Shown one piece after another: positions 8,707-18,188 of a stretch of DNA of 64,000 nucleotides. The notes below the pieces were generated by a model. It saw nothing but the letters and a program-made list of their open reading frames with translations. It was not told where the DNA came from and searched no databases. Source of the stretch: Companilactobacillus farciminis KCTC 3681 = DSM 20184 (GTDB taxonomy: Bacteria; Bacillota; Bacilli; Lactobacillales; Lactobacillaceae); contig NZ_CP017702.1 in assembly GCF_002706745.1 (NCBI RefSeq), positions 1,922,001 through 1,986,000 on the forward strand. Direction: 5' to 3'. Position 1 is the stretch's first letter; the number at the start of each line of letters is the position of its first letter. The position numbers were made by a program, and so were the translations under genes.

Positions 8707-9832
8707 ACTTGTCCTCCTTATAAGACAAATTCAAAGAGACTTCCTCATATGATAATGGGTCCAGATTGGTGACCGTAATCCCCAAGAGGCGAATCTTTTT
8801 ATCAGTTACCTTTAATTTATCATAAATATCTTTGGCAACACGATAAATTTCTGATTTTGTTTGGACATAGTCTTGAAAACTCATGCGTTTAGTAATCGTT
8901 TCAAAGTCAGAATTACGTAATTTTAGGACGACTGTCTTGCCGTGTTGACGTTTCTTTTTTAAATCTTGACTGACTAATTCTGCTAAAAAATCTAATTCGC
9001 GATAAATTTGTTCTTCAGTAACTAAGTTACGATTATAAGTCCGTTCGCGACCAATCGACTTGCGTGCTCGATGTCCTTCTACTGGCGCATCGTCGATTCC
9101 GTGGACACGTTTATAAATTACGTAACCCATCTTGCCAAATCTCTGCAAAAATTTATCTTGATCGAGTTTTTGTAAATCTTCACCAGTATAAATATCCATC
9201 TCGTGCAATTTTTCCTGCATGGCTTTGCCAATACCGTTGAATTTTTCGATTGGAATCGGTTTGAGAAATTCTTTGGCATACTTACCGAGAATAATCGTCC
9301 GACCAAAAGGTTTGCGATAATCTGAAGCCATTTTAGCTAAGAATTTGTTGTAGGAAATACCGACAGAACAAGTTAAATTAGTTTCTTTGACGATTCGTTG
9401 TTGAATGTAATTGGCAATTTTAATCGTATTAGTTTCGTTGAGTTTGTTTTTGGTGACATCTAAGTAAGCTTCATCCAAAGCAACTGACTGATAGTTATCA
9501 GTCACATCCGCAAAAATATCGTGAATCTGATTGGAAACACTGCGATACAGTTCAAAATTAGGCGGCGTGATGACTAGTTTTTCTTTGGGAATCAAATCAA
9601 CTGCTTGTTGAGCTGGCATGGCTGAATGAGCCCCATACTTTCTAGCATTGTAATTGGCTGTGGTTACTACTCCGTGATGATGGTGTTTTCGTGGGTCTTG
9701 AGCTACGATCAAACATTTCTTCTTATACTCGGGATGTTCTCTTTCTTCCACAGAAGCGAAAAAAGCATCCATATCAACATGGATGACTTTTCTGTTTTCT
9801 TCAATTTTAATGGGTATTTTTAAGAAGATAAT
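8699..9832 (-). CDS. dinB: DNA polymerase IV (non-AUG start)
   Basis: A Y-family translesion polymerase with ALDEAYLD (catalytic acidic pair), SVGISYNKFLAKMASD and a C-terminal little-finger domain ending in LNLSYKED. The first in-frame ATG (9772) encodes the Met inside HVDMDAFFAS, so starting there would delete the essential first aspartate. Upstream, codons reading IPIKIEENRKVIHVD continue the family N-terminus, with no ATG, GTG or TTG before an in-frame TGA at 9847. A GAGG at 9841-9838 puts the start at ATT (9832) or ATC (9829). The product would be 376-377 aa. The zwf stop overlaps this ribosome-binding site, so dinB is probably coupled to zwf. Confidence 0.93.
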   Translation of the reverse strand: MIFLKIPIKIEENRKVIHVDMDAFFASVEEREHPEYKKKCLIVAQDPRKHHHHGVVTTANYNARKYGAHSAMPAQQAVDLIPKEKLVITPPNFELYRSVSNQIHDIFADVTDNYQSVALDEAYLDVTKNKLNETNTIKIANYIQQRIVKETNLTCSVGISYNKFLAKMASDYRKPFGRTIILGKYAKEFLKPIPIEKFNGIGKAMQEKLHEMDIYTGEDLQKLDQDKFLQRFGKMGYVIYKRVHGIDDAPVEGHRARKSIGRERTYNRNLVTEEQIYRELDFLAELVSQDLKKKRQHGKTVVLKLRNSDFETITKRMSFQDYVQTKSEIYRVAKDIYDKLKVTDKKIRLLGITVTNLDPLSYEEVSLNLSYKEDKYE

Positions 9833-9840
9833 TACTACCT

Positions 9841-11280
9841 CTAATCATCCCAAACCCAAGAATTACCATCACGTTCGAGTAACATTTCTGCAGAATCTGG
9901 TCCCATTGTGCCACTGATGTAATTTGGAAATTCGGGTGTTTGACTAGCCCAACGTTCTTCGATCGTGTCGATGTACTTCCAAGTACTTCTTAGTTCATCC
10001 CAAAGTGTAAAGTGAACTCGGTCTCCAGAAAGAATATCGATAATCAAACTTTCGTAAGCTTCACGAGCATTGTCAAATTCCTTCTCTTCAGGGAACTTGA
10101 TGAAATCTTGAGCTGACTCTTTGTAGTCGATGCCGTTGATCAAAATGCTGTGACCGTCTTTTCTTTCGATCAAAAGTGTCACGACTGTATTCGGTTTGAT
10201 ACCTAGTTCATCAACTTTTTCGTTGAAAACGATATCGATTCTTGAAGTCTTATCAGGCATTCTCTTACCAGAACGAACGTAGAATGGTACGCCACTCCAA
10301 CGGTCTGAATCAAATTCAAGCTTACCAGCAGTGAAAGTTTCAATGTTAGAATCTTCTGCTACTTTGTCTTCTTGACGATAGGCATTTTCTTCACCGAGAT
10401 TATCAGTATCATATTGTCCACGAACAAAATCTTGATCAACTTGTTCTGGAGTCATTTCTTTCAAAGAAGCGAACAAGTCACACTTGTGTTTGTGAATAAT
10501 TTTGGCATCAGTAGCTTCTGGCTCATCCATAGCTGTAGCACCGATAATTTGCATGATGTGATTTTGAACCATATCACGAAGAACCCCAGCAGTTTCATAG
10601 TATCCACCACGATCTTCAACACCGATTTTTTCGGCCAAAGTCACTTGAATATTTGAAACATACTTGTTGTTCAAAGCCTTTTCGAACTTAGGATTGTGAG
10701 CACGAAGGTCAGGAATAACTTGAACCATCTTCTTACCTAAATAGTGATCGATACGGTAAATATCGTCTTCTGGGAAGGCTTTAGAAATATTGCCGTTCAA
10801 TTCGCAAGCTGAATCTAAATCACGACCAAATGGCTTTTCGATAACCAAACGATTGTAACCGTCAGTCTTCAAGCCTTCTGAATTGATATGTTCAGCAACA
10901 GTTCCAAAGAATCTTGGAGCAATTGCCATGTAGTAAACGCGGTTGTGGCCAGCAGAAAATTGATCATCTAATTTAGCAGCCAAATTCTTTAGAGCAATGT
11001 AATGTTCTGAATCATTGACGTCATGTGATTGATAGAAGAAATGTTGTGCAAATTCTTTCATTACACTTTCACTATCATCAAAGTAGTCCTTCAAAGAAGT
11101 GATAACAGTTTCACGGAAATAGTCATCACTCCAAGGACGACGAGCAGTACCGATAACGGCAAAGTGATCCTTTAAAAATCCTGATTTATACAAACGGAAC
11201 AAAGAAGGATACAGTTTCCGATGAGCTAAATCACCAGATCCCCCAAAAATAATAAAAATTGCTGATTTTTCTGTAACCAT
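9841..11280 (-). CDS. zwf: Glucose-6-phosphate 1-dehydrogenase
   Basis: A 479-aa enzyme of the oxidative pentose phosphate pathway oxidising glucose 6-phosphate with NADP. The N-terminal nucleotide-binding motif FGGSGDLAHRKLYPSL (about residues 13-28) and the substrate/catalytic motif RIDHYLGKKMVQ (about 176-187) are intact, and YVRSGKRMP is present near 335. Length is normal. It is the first gene of the zwf-dinB-nrnA-helicase series; a 490-bp upstream gap holds its promoter and one copy of the structured repeat described below. Confidence 0.97.
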   Translation of the reverse strand: MVTEKSAIFIIFGGSGDLAHRKLYPSLFRLYKSGFLKDHFAVIGTARRPWSDDYFRETVITSLKDYFDDSESVMKEFAQHFFYQSHDVNDSEHYIALKNLAAKLDDQFSAGHNRVYYMAIAPRFFGTVAEHINSEGLKTDGYNRLVIEKPFGRDLDSACELNGNISKAFPEDDIYRIDHYLGKKMVQVIPDLRAHNPKFEKALNNKYVSNIQVTLAEKIGVEDRGGYYETAGVLRDMVQNHIMQIIGATAMDEPEATDAKIIHKHKCDLFASLKEMTPEQVDQDFVRGQYDTDNLGEENAYRQEDKVAEDSNIETFTAGKLEFDSDRWSGVPFYVRSGKRMPDKTSRIDIVFNEKVDELGIKPNTVVTLLIERKDGHSILINGIDYKESAQDFIKFPEEKEFDNAREAYESLIIDILSGDRVHFTLWDELRSTWKYIDTIEERWASQTPEFPNYISGTMGPDSAEMLLERDGNSWVWDD

Positions 11281-11439
11281 TTTTAAACTCCTTTGAAAGC
11301 ATCATGTAGTTATATTTTACAACATGAATTATTAAACTTCTTCATTAAACGCTTATTATTTATATAAATATGTTGTTTACTTGGAAATGATATACCCTCA
11401 AGTTGGGTTTAAGGCAAGGAAAAAAACTTGTCTAAGGAT

Positions 11440-11612
11440 GCCGTCGTCCGCAAAAGCCCTGTGATTGGCTGGAACGCTGCCGGCACTATTTTGAGCTTTT
11501 GCATGGCCCCAAAGACGCAAAATCTCAAAACTAGGCCTTTCACTAAGCGATACATCGCTAAGTGAAAATTTGGCGGCTGAGCCATCACAGGGCTTTTGCT
11601 CCCGACTAGATT
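11440..11612 (+). repeat. Structured intergenic repeat, copy A (solo, type I arm)
   Basis: 173 bp bounded by GCCGTCGTCCG and CCGACTAGATT. It can fold into a closing stem (GCAAAAGCCCTGTGAT with ATCACAGGGCTTTTGC) enclosing two hairpins: TTTTGAGCTTTTGC with GCAAAATCTCAAAA, and TTTCACTAAGCGAT with ATCGCTAAGTGAAA. Four more copies lie near 43 and 47 kb with the same architecture and compensating stem changes. It lies between the 3' end of yajC and the 5' end of zwf. The rest of this 490-bp gap is AT-rich sequence with the zwf promoter region and the yajC terminator. I do not recognise the family. Confidence 0.85.
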
Positions 11613-11730
11613 CTTCATTTTTGCTTCTCTGTCTTAAAGATTAAAATCAAAAACAAAATCCAAAAACAAGTTCAAATGAAAAGACAAAAAACAAAACCTT
11701 AAGATCAAAATATTAACATCAAAACTTACA

Positions 11731-11765
11731 AAAAAAGATTGGAGCGCTTGGCTTCAATCTTTTTT
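11731..11765 (-). terminator. Rho-independent terminator after yajC
   Basis: Stem AAAAAAGATTG/CAATCTTTTTT with a 13-base loop, 7 bases after the yajC stop. The U-tract is formed by the descending arm on the minus strand. Confidence 0.8.
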
Positions 11766-11771
11766 GATTAA

Positions 11772-12272
11772 TTATTTTGTTTCTTCTTTTGTATCTTCTG
11801 CATCTTTTGATTCTTCAGCTTTTGGTTCTTCAACCTTTGTATCTTCGGCTGGTTTTTCTTCAGCAGTTTCTACTTTTTCAGTTTCAGCTTCTTTTGGTTC
11901 TTCGGCTGGAGCTTCTGATTTTTCATTCTTTGTTTCTGCACTGTCTTCTTTAGCAGCTGTTACGCTGTTACCTGGTTCAGCACGGCGAATGAAGTTTAAA
12001 TCAAATGTTAAATAAATTCCGTCACAATCTACGACAACTTCTTTGTTGTTACGGTCGATTGATGCGATAACACCTTTGATACCACCAAGAGTAACGACTT
12101 TGTCACCCTTGTTCATGCCTTTAAGCATTTCTTGACGTTTTTGTTGTTGTTTCTTTTGAGGACGAATTGATAAAAAGTACATACCAACGAACATGATAAC
12201 GACAAAAATCATGAGTCCCATTGATCCACCAGCACCTGCAGCGCCTAATGTAAGCATATTCAAATTTTCCAC
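11772..12272 (-). CDS. yajC: Preprotein translocase subunit YajC with long acidic tail
   Basis: A 166-aa protein with a single N-terminal transmembrane segment (about residues 17-37, GLMIFVVIMFVGMYFL), then the YajC signature SIRPQKKQQQKRQEM and GDKVVTLGGIKGVI. YajC is an accessory membrane subunit of the SecDF-YajC complex. Family members are usually about 90-110 aa; here the last ~65 residues are a low-complexity E/K/A/P tail, probably disordered. It lies downstream of tgt, its normal neighbour. Confidence 0.93.
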   Translation of the reverse strand: MENLNMLTLGAAGAGGSMGLMIFVVIMFVGMYFLSIRPQKKQQQKRQEMLKGMNKGDKVVTLGGIKGVIASIDRNNKEVVVDCDGIYLTFDLNFIRRAEPGNSVTAAKEDSAETKNEKSEAPAEEPKEAETEKVETAEEKPAEDTKVEEPKAEESKDAEDTKEETK

Positions 12273-12353
12273 CTCTTAATAATTTGCATAAGTATAGATT
12301 AACAAATATTTCTTTGTCTTTCCATACTAGTAGGTTTTTCTTATCAAAATCTT

Positions 12354-13505
<1,152 letters not shown>

Positions 13506-14540
13506 CTACTTAATGAACATTGCATCGCCAAAACTGAAGAAACGATATTTTTCCTCAACAGCGTGACGATAAGCGTTCAAGATATTTTCACGACCAGTAA
13601 ATGCGGCAACTAACATAACCAAAGTTGATTTTGGCAAGTGGAAGTTAGTAATAAATTCATCGACAACTTTCCATTCGTAACCAGGTTTGATAAAGATATC
13701 AGTCCAACCACTGTCGGCTTTGATTTCTCCATTGAACTTAGTACCGATAGTTTCAAGCGTTCTGATTGAAGTAGTTCCAGTCGCAACGATCTTGCCACCG
13801 TTTTTCTTAACTTCATTCAAAGTCTTAGCTGAGTCTTCATCCAAACGATAAAATTCTGAATGCATTACGTGCTTATCAACGTCAGATTCAGTTACAGGTC
13901 TAAATGTTCCTAGACCAACGTGTAAAGTTACATAAACTAATTTAACGCCTTTTGCTTCAACTTGTTTGAGCAAATCCTTAGTCCAGTGCAAACCAGCAGT
14001 TGGAGCAGCAGCTGAACCATTTTCTTTGGCATAAACAGTTTGATAACGGTCAGGATCATCGAGTTTTTCTTTGATGTATGGAGGAAGTGGCATTTCACCT
14101 AATTGTTCCAAAATCTCCATGAAGATTCCTTGGTAATGAAATTCGATGATTTTTCCACCGTGTTCAAGATTCTCCAAAACTTCAGCTTCTAGTTGACCAT
14201 CGCCAAATTGAACTTTGGTACCGACTTTGGCACGACGAGCTGGCTTCATCAAAACTTCCCACTTGTCGCCTTCGATGTTGTTCAACAACAATACTTCTTC
14301 ATGACCGTCAGTGTCTTCTTTAGTCCCGTACAAACGAGCTGGTAAAACTCGAGAATTGTTCATAACTAAAGCATCCCCAGGATTCAAATAATCCAAGATG
14401 TCATAAAAATGCTTGTCTTGATATTCTCCTGTTTCGTGGTCCAAAACTAGTAGTCTTGAGTGATCACGGTCTTTGATAGGTGTTTGGGCAATTAGTTCTT
14501 CTGGTAAATCATAATCAAAATCTTCGGTTGATAGTGACAT
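13506..14540 (-). CDS. queA: S-adenosylmethionine:tRNA ribosyltransferase-isomerase
   Basis: A 344-aa QueA, normal length. It begins [19 protein letters not shown] and contains HDRSRLLVLD-like DHSRLLVLD, the core [13 protein letters not shown] near residue 173, [10 protein letters not shown] near 200 and the C-terminal [16 protein letters not shown]. It transfers the ribosyl moiety of SAM to preQ1-modified tRNA to make epoxyqueuosine. It is co-transcribed with tgt. Confidence 0.97.
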   Translation of the reverse strand: MSLSTEDFDYDLPEELIAQTPIKDRDHSRLLVLDHETGEYQDKHFYDILDYLNPGDALVMNNSRVLPARLYGTKEDTDGHEEVLLLNNIEGDKWEVLMKPARRAKVGTKVQFGDGQLEAEVLENLEHGGKIIEFHYQGIFMEILEQLGEMPLPPYIKEKLDDPDRYQTVYAKENGSAAAPTAGLHWTKDLLKQVEAKGVKLVYVTLHVGLGTFRPVTESDVDKHVMHSEFYRLDEDSAKTLNEVKKNGGKIVATGTTSIRTLETIGTKFNGEIKADSGWTDIFIKPGYEWKVVDEFITNFHLPKSTLVMLVAAFTGRENILNAYRHAVEEKYRFFSFGDAMFIK

Positions 14541-14590
14541 TAATGTAATCTCCTTTTATGTGGTTTAACAAAATTCTTTAGATACGCCAA

Positions 14591-14614
14591 AACGAGTAAA
14601 TCGCTTTACTCGTT
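14591..14614. terminator. Hairpin overlapping the ruvB stop codon
   Basis: Perfect 10-bp stem AACGAGTAAA/TTTACTCGTT with a 4-base loop. The ruvB stop (14606-14608) lies within it. The longer T-run follows on the plus strand, while the minus strand has only four T, so termination of ruvB transcripts is likely partial, allowing read-through to queA. Confidence 0.6.
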
Positions 14615-15628
14615 TTTTTCGGGATAAGGTATTCCCATGTGTTCATAACCTTTTCTCGTCACGACACGACCCTTGGCAGTTCTCTTCAAGAATCCCATTT
14701 GCATAAGATATGGTTCATAAACTTCTTCAATTGTTTCTTGGTCTTCACCGATATTGGCAGCGATGACTTTTAGACCGACGGGACCACCATTGTATAGTTC
14801 AATGATCATCTCTAAAATTCGCCGGTCCAAGTGATCTAATCCGGCATCGTCAACTTGTAATTGGTTCAAAGCAGATTTTGCCATCTTGTAGTCGATCGTA
14901 TCTTGATTAGCTACTTGAGCAAAATCACGAACACGTTTTAACAAGCGGTTGGCAATTCTAGGTGTCCCACGGGATCTTCTAGCAATCTCATGAGCCCCTT
15001 CTTCATCGACATTGATGTTTAAAACTCGTGCAGAACGGAAAACAATTTTAGACAATTCATCTATGGTATAGTACTCCATTCTTTCGACAATTCCAAACCG
15101 ATCTCTTAATGGAGCAGAAAGTTTCCCGGCAGCCGTTGTCGCACCAATCAAAGTGTAAGGCACTAGTTGATGATGCAATGAACGTGACTCACTGCCTTGA
15201 CCAACGATAATATCAATGTAGAAATCTTCCATTGCTGAATACAAAACTTCTTCAACTGCTCTAGGCATACGATGAATTTCATCAATAAATAAGACGTCGC
15301 CTGGCTCTAATTCGTCCAAAACAGCTACTAAGTCTCCAGATTTTTCAATCGAAGGACCAGTTGTCGTATGAATATTTACGCCCATTTCATTAGCGATGAT
15401 CATAGCCAAAGTTGTTTTACCTAACCCTGGAGGCCCATATAACAAAACGTGGTCTAGAGTTTGTTGGCGTTGTTTAGCAGCTTTGATATAAACATCTAAT
15501 TCTTTTTTTGCTTTTTCCTGACCTAAATATTGGTCAAAACTTTGGGGACGGAGCGTTTGTTCAACGATATTTTCAATATTATCTAATGAATCAGCATCCG
15601 TTAAACGTTCATCATCGTTTTGAATAAT
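14606..15628 (-). CDS. ruvB: Holliday junction branch migration ATPase RuvB (AUU start)
   Basis: An AAA+ motor of the RuvAB complex: Walker [15 protein letters not shown], Walker [11 protein letters not shown], sensor/arginine finger region [18 protein letters not shown], and a C-terminal winged helix ending in [12 protein letters not shown]. The family N-terminus ([15 protein letters not shown], then [15 protein letters not shown]) is encoded upstream of any ATG/GTG start; the only later candidate is the TTG inside the Walker A strand. An in-frame TAG stands directly before two tandem ATT codons (15628 and 15625), and GGGAGG precedes them by 5-8 bases. I therefore place the start at ATT, giving 339-340 aa. 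It lies 10 bp after ruvA. Confidence 0.95.
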   Translation of the reverse strand: MIQNDDERLTDADSLDNIENIVEQTLRPQSFDQYLGQEKAKKELDVYIKAAKQRQQTLDHVLLYGPPGLGKTTLAMIIANEMGVNIHTTTGPSIEKSGDLVAVLDELEPGDVLFIDEIHRMPRAVEEVLYSAMEDFYIDIIVGQGSESRSLHHQLVPYTLIGATTAAGKLSAPLRDRFGIVERMEYYTIDELSKIVFRSARVLNINVDEEGAHEIARRSRGTPRIANRLLKRVRDFAQVANQDTIDYKMAKSALNQLQVDDAGLDHLDRRILEMIIELYNGGPVGLKVIAANIGEDQETIEEVYEPYLMQMGFLKRTAKGRVVTRKGYEHMGIPYPEKNE

Positions 15629-15638
15629 CTACACCTCC

Positions 15639-16226
15639 CTAACTCAATAATTTTAATCCGGCACGTAAGTACTCGTCGGCAGATTTGAGATTTTCTTTTT
15701 CTAATTGTGACTTTACTTTACTGATCTCTTTAGCTGAATAACCTAATGAATCTAAGGCTGCTAGTCCATCCTCTAATTCTTGGTTGCCGTTACTTAAGAC
15801 AGCTGGAGTTTCACCTAGAGTCATCTGACCTTCAGCGGTAAATTTACCAGATAGATCCAAGATGATTTGTTGAGCGGTCTTCTTACCAATCTTAGGAAAC
15901 TTAGTTAAGAATTTGACGTCGTCATTTTCAATCGCATGGATCAAGCCTTGCAAGTCTTGCCCAGCTAAAATTGCTAAAGCACTCTTTGGTCCGATTCCTG
16001 AAACGCTGATTAAATGTAAGAAAATATTTTTCTCATTCAAATCATAAAAACCATACAACGACTGCTCATTGTCACGAACGATTTGTTCAACATAAACTCT
16101 AGCTTCTTGGTTCTCTTCGTAACGATAAGGATTAGCCACTTGTACTTTGTAACCGACACCTTGGACATCCACCACAATATATGAAGGAGTCACTGCTGTT
16201 ATTAAACCATTCAAATATTCAAACAT
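15639..16226 (-). CDS. ruvA: Holliday junction branch migration protein RuvA
   Basis: A 195-aa protein with OB-fold domain I (MFEYLNGLITAVTPSYIVVDVQGVGY), helix-hairpin-helix domain II (LISVSGIGPKSALAIL and FPKIGKKTAQQIILDL) and a C-terminal domain III that contacts RuvB. It binds four-way junctions and loads RuvB. It lies 3 bp after mutL and 10 bp before ruvB, so mutS-mutL-ruvA-ruvB form one unit. Confidence 0.96.
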   Translation of the reverse strand: MFEYLNGLITAVTPSYIVVDVQGVGYKVQVANPYRYEENQEARVYVEQIVRDNEQSLYGFYDLNEKNIFLHLISVSGIGPKSALAILAGQDLQGLIHAIENDDVKFLTKFPKIGKKTAQQIILDLSGKFTAEGQMTLGETPAVLSNGNQELEDGLAALDSLGYSAKEISKVKSQLEKENLKSADEYLRAGLKLLS

Positions 16227-16229
16227 AAT

Positions 16230-18164
16230 TTATTCACTCTCTCTAGTATCGTGTGGATCTTGGATTCTCTTGAACATTTTCTCGAGATCCTTGTTGCTAA
16301 ATTGCACTAATACCGGACGACCATGGGGACAATTATAAGGATTCTCGGCCTTAGTCAAATTCTCCAATAACTTTCGTGCTTCATTGTCAGTTATGTGGTG
16401 ATTAGCTTTGATAGCTCGCTTACAACTCATCATGATAGCGTTCTTCTCACGAAAACTAGCCACACTAATTTTAGAATCATTTAGGACATAGTCAATCATT
16501 TCTTTGATGGTCGACTCTTCTTGCCCGGGCACAAACCAAGTCGGATGAGTGTTGACAACAAAACTATTTTGACCAAAGTCGTCCAAATACAAACCAATAC
16601 TCTCCAAAACGGGTTTCTTTTCTTTGATCAAAATACTTTCAGCGTTGGGATAATCCAAGACGATTGGGACTAATAGTTTTTGTTGGTCGTTGGAAACTTT
16701 GCCAATCTCTTTACGATAGTATTCGTAATTAACTCGCTCTTGGGCGGCGTGTTGATCAATCAAGTAAAAGCCATCTTCACTCTCAGCAACTAAATAAGTT
16801 CCGTGGATTTGGCCGATGTAACGTAAATCTGGAAAGCCAATCGTTTCTTCTTGTGATACTGGTTCTTGTTGAGTTGCTTGTTGCGAGTCGACCACTCTGA
16901 GTTTTTGTTCAGTTTCTTGTTTGAGTCGTTGGTCCCAAGACCTAAGATGTTTGGGGTCTTTAAAAATTGGCATCCCATCCATCGGCGTTTCTACTGGCGC
17001 TTCTGGTGACATTGGACGCTGATATTCTGGTGCCGGTTCAGCTGTAGCAGTCATTAGTGGTTCGTTGATCTTGTCGATAGTCGATACATCATTCAAACTG
17101 ATTTGTTCAGGTTTATACGTATCAACTTTTGGAGTAATCTCTTTTTTACCAAGATTTTTGACTGCATCTGGAATCAAGTTTTGATCTGACAAACGTTCAC
17201 GAATCCCATTGCTGATCAAGTCACCGATGTGACCTTCGTTAGTAAGTCTAACTTCTTGTTTCGTCGGATGAACGTTGATGTCGACTAGAGCCGGATCCAT
17301 GGTGATATCGACTACCGCAATTGGAAATCTTGCCACCATCAACTTCGAACCATAACCTCTGATGATAGCGTTAGTTAGTTGGAAATTGCGAATGTAGCGA
17401 CCGTTCAAAATTATTGAAATGTACGAACGATTGGAACGAGTCGTATCTGGCTTTGAAAAGTAACCTTTGATTTGATAATCGGGGTCAGAATTTTCAAAAT
17501 CGAGCATGTGACTAGCAATCGTGCGACCATAAATTCCGGCAATCGTCTGCTGTAAATTGTTGTTGCCAGAAGTCCAAACTAAGTCCTTACCTTCGTGAAT
17601 CAAGCGAAATGAAATCTCGGGATGCCCCATGGCTAAACGGTCAACGATATCGACGATTTTGTTCAATTCAGTGTGCAGCGACTTAACGTATTTCAAACGA
17701 GCCGGCGTATTGAAGAACAAATCTTCAACTGTCATAGTTGTTCCTTTTGAACGGGCAAAAGTTTCCTTCTTGATCAACTCATTACCTGAGAACTTAGCCC
17801 GTTGAGCTGACTTACCGTCAACACTTGAAACAACCGTCAATTTGGAAACAGAAGCGATACTAGCTAAAGCTTCACCACGAAATCCCAAGGTTTTGACATT
17901 GAACAAGTCACGGTCAGTTGAAATCTTACTAGTCGTATGTGGCAAAAAGGCAACTTCGACATCATCACTAGCAATTCCTTTACCATTGTCATTGACTTCG
18001 ATCGACTTCAATCCTGCTTGGGCGACGGTAATTAAAACTTGAGTAGCTTTGGCATCGATGGAATTTTCCACCAGCTCTTTGACGACTGATGCTGGGCGTT
18101 CAATAACTTCCCCAGCTGCGATCTGGTTGCTTAATTCAACTGGTAGTTCATGAATAATACCCAT
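16230..18164 (-). CDS. mutL: DNA mismatch repair endonuclease MutL
   Basis: A 644-aa GHKL ATPase: VVKELVENSIDAKAT near residue 27, NDNGKGI near 57 and GFRGEALASI near 92. The C-terminal dimerisation domain contains DQHAAQERVNYE near residue 475, the metal-binding DQHA(x)2E(x)4E motif typical of MutL proteins with nicking activity, plus CPHGRP near 625. The middle ~120 residues are a variable Q/P-rich linker. It is coupled with mutS 24 bp upstream. Confidence 0.97.
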   Translation of the reverse strand: MGIIHELPVELSNQIAAGEVIERPASVVKELVENSIDAKATQVLITVAQAGLKSIEVNDNGKGIASDDVEVAFLPHTTSKISTDRDLFNVKTLGFRGEALASIASVSKLTVVSSVDGKSAQRAKFSGNELIKKETFARSKGTTMTVEDLFFNTPARLKYVKSLHTELNKIVDIVDRLAMGHPEISFRLIHEGKDLVWTSGNNNLQQTIAGIYGRTIASHMLDFENSDPDYQIKGYFSKPDTTRSNRSYISIILNGRYIRNFQLTNAIIRGYGSKLMVARFPIAVVDITMDPALVDINVHPTKQEVRLTNEGHIGDLISNGIRERLSDQNLIPDAVKNLGKKEITPKVDTYKPEQISLNDVSTIDKINEPLMTATAEPAPEYQRPMSPEAPVETPMDGMPIFKDPKHLRSWDQRLKQETEQKLRVVDSQQATQQEPVSQEETIGFPDLRYIGQIHGTYLVAESEDGFYLIDQHAAQERVNYEYYRKEIGKVSNDQQKLLVPIVLDYPNAESILIKEKKPVLESIGLYLDDFGQNSFVVNTHPTWFVPGQEESTIKEMIDYVLNDSKISVASFREKNAIMMSCKRAIKANHHITDNEARKLLENLTKAENPYNCPHGRPVLVQFSNKDLEKMFKRIQDPHDTRESE

Positions 18165-18188
18165 TTTTCCACCTTCTTTTATTTAAGT

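Noticed and set aside
14606..15445. RuvB starting at the TTG at 15445
   Set aside because: That codon encodes a residue of the strand just before the Walker A loop; the start would delete the conserved N-terminal domain.
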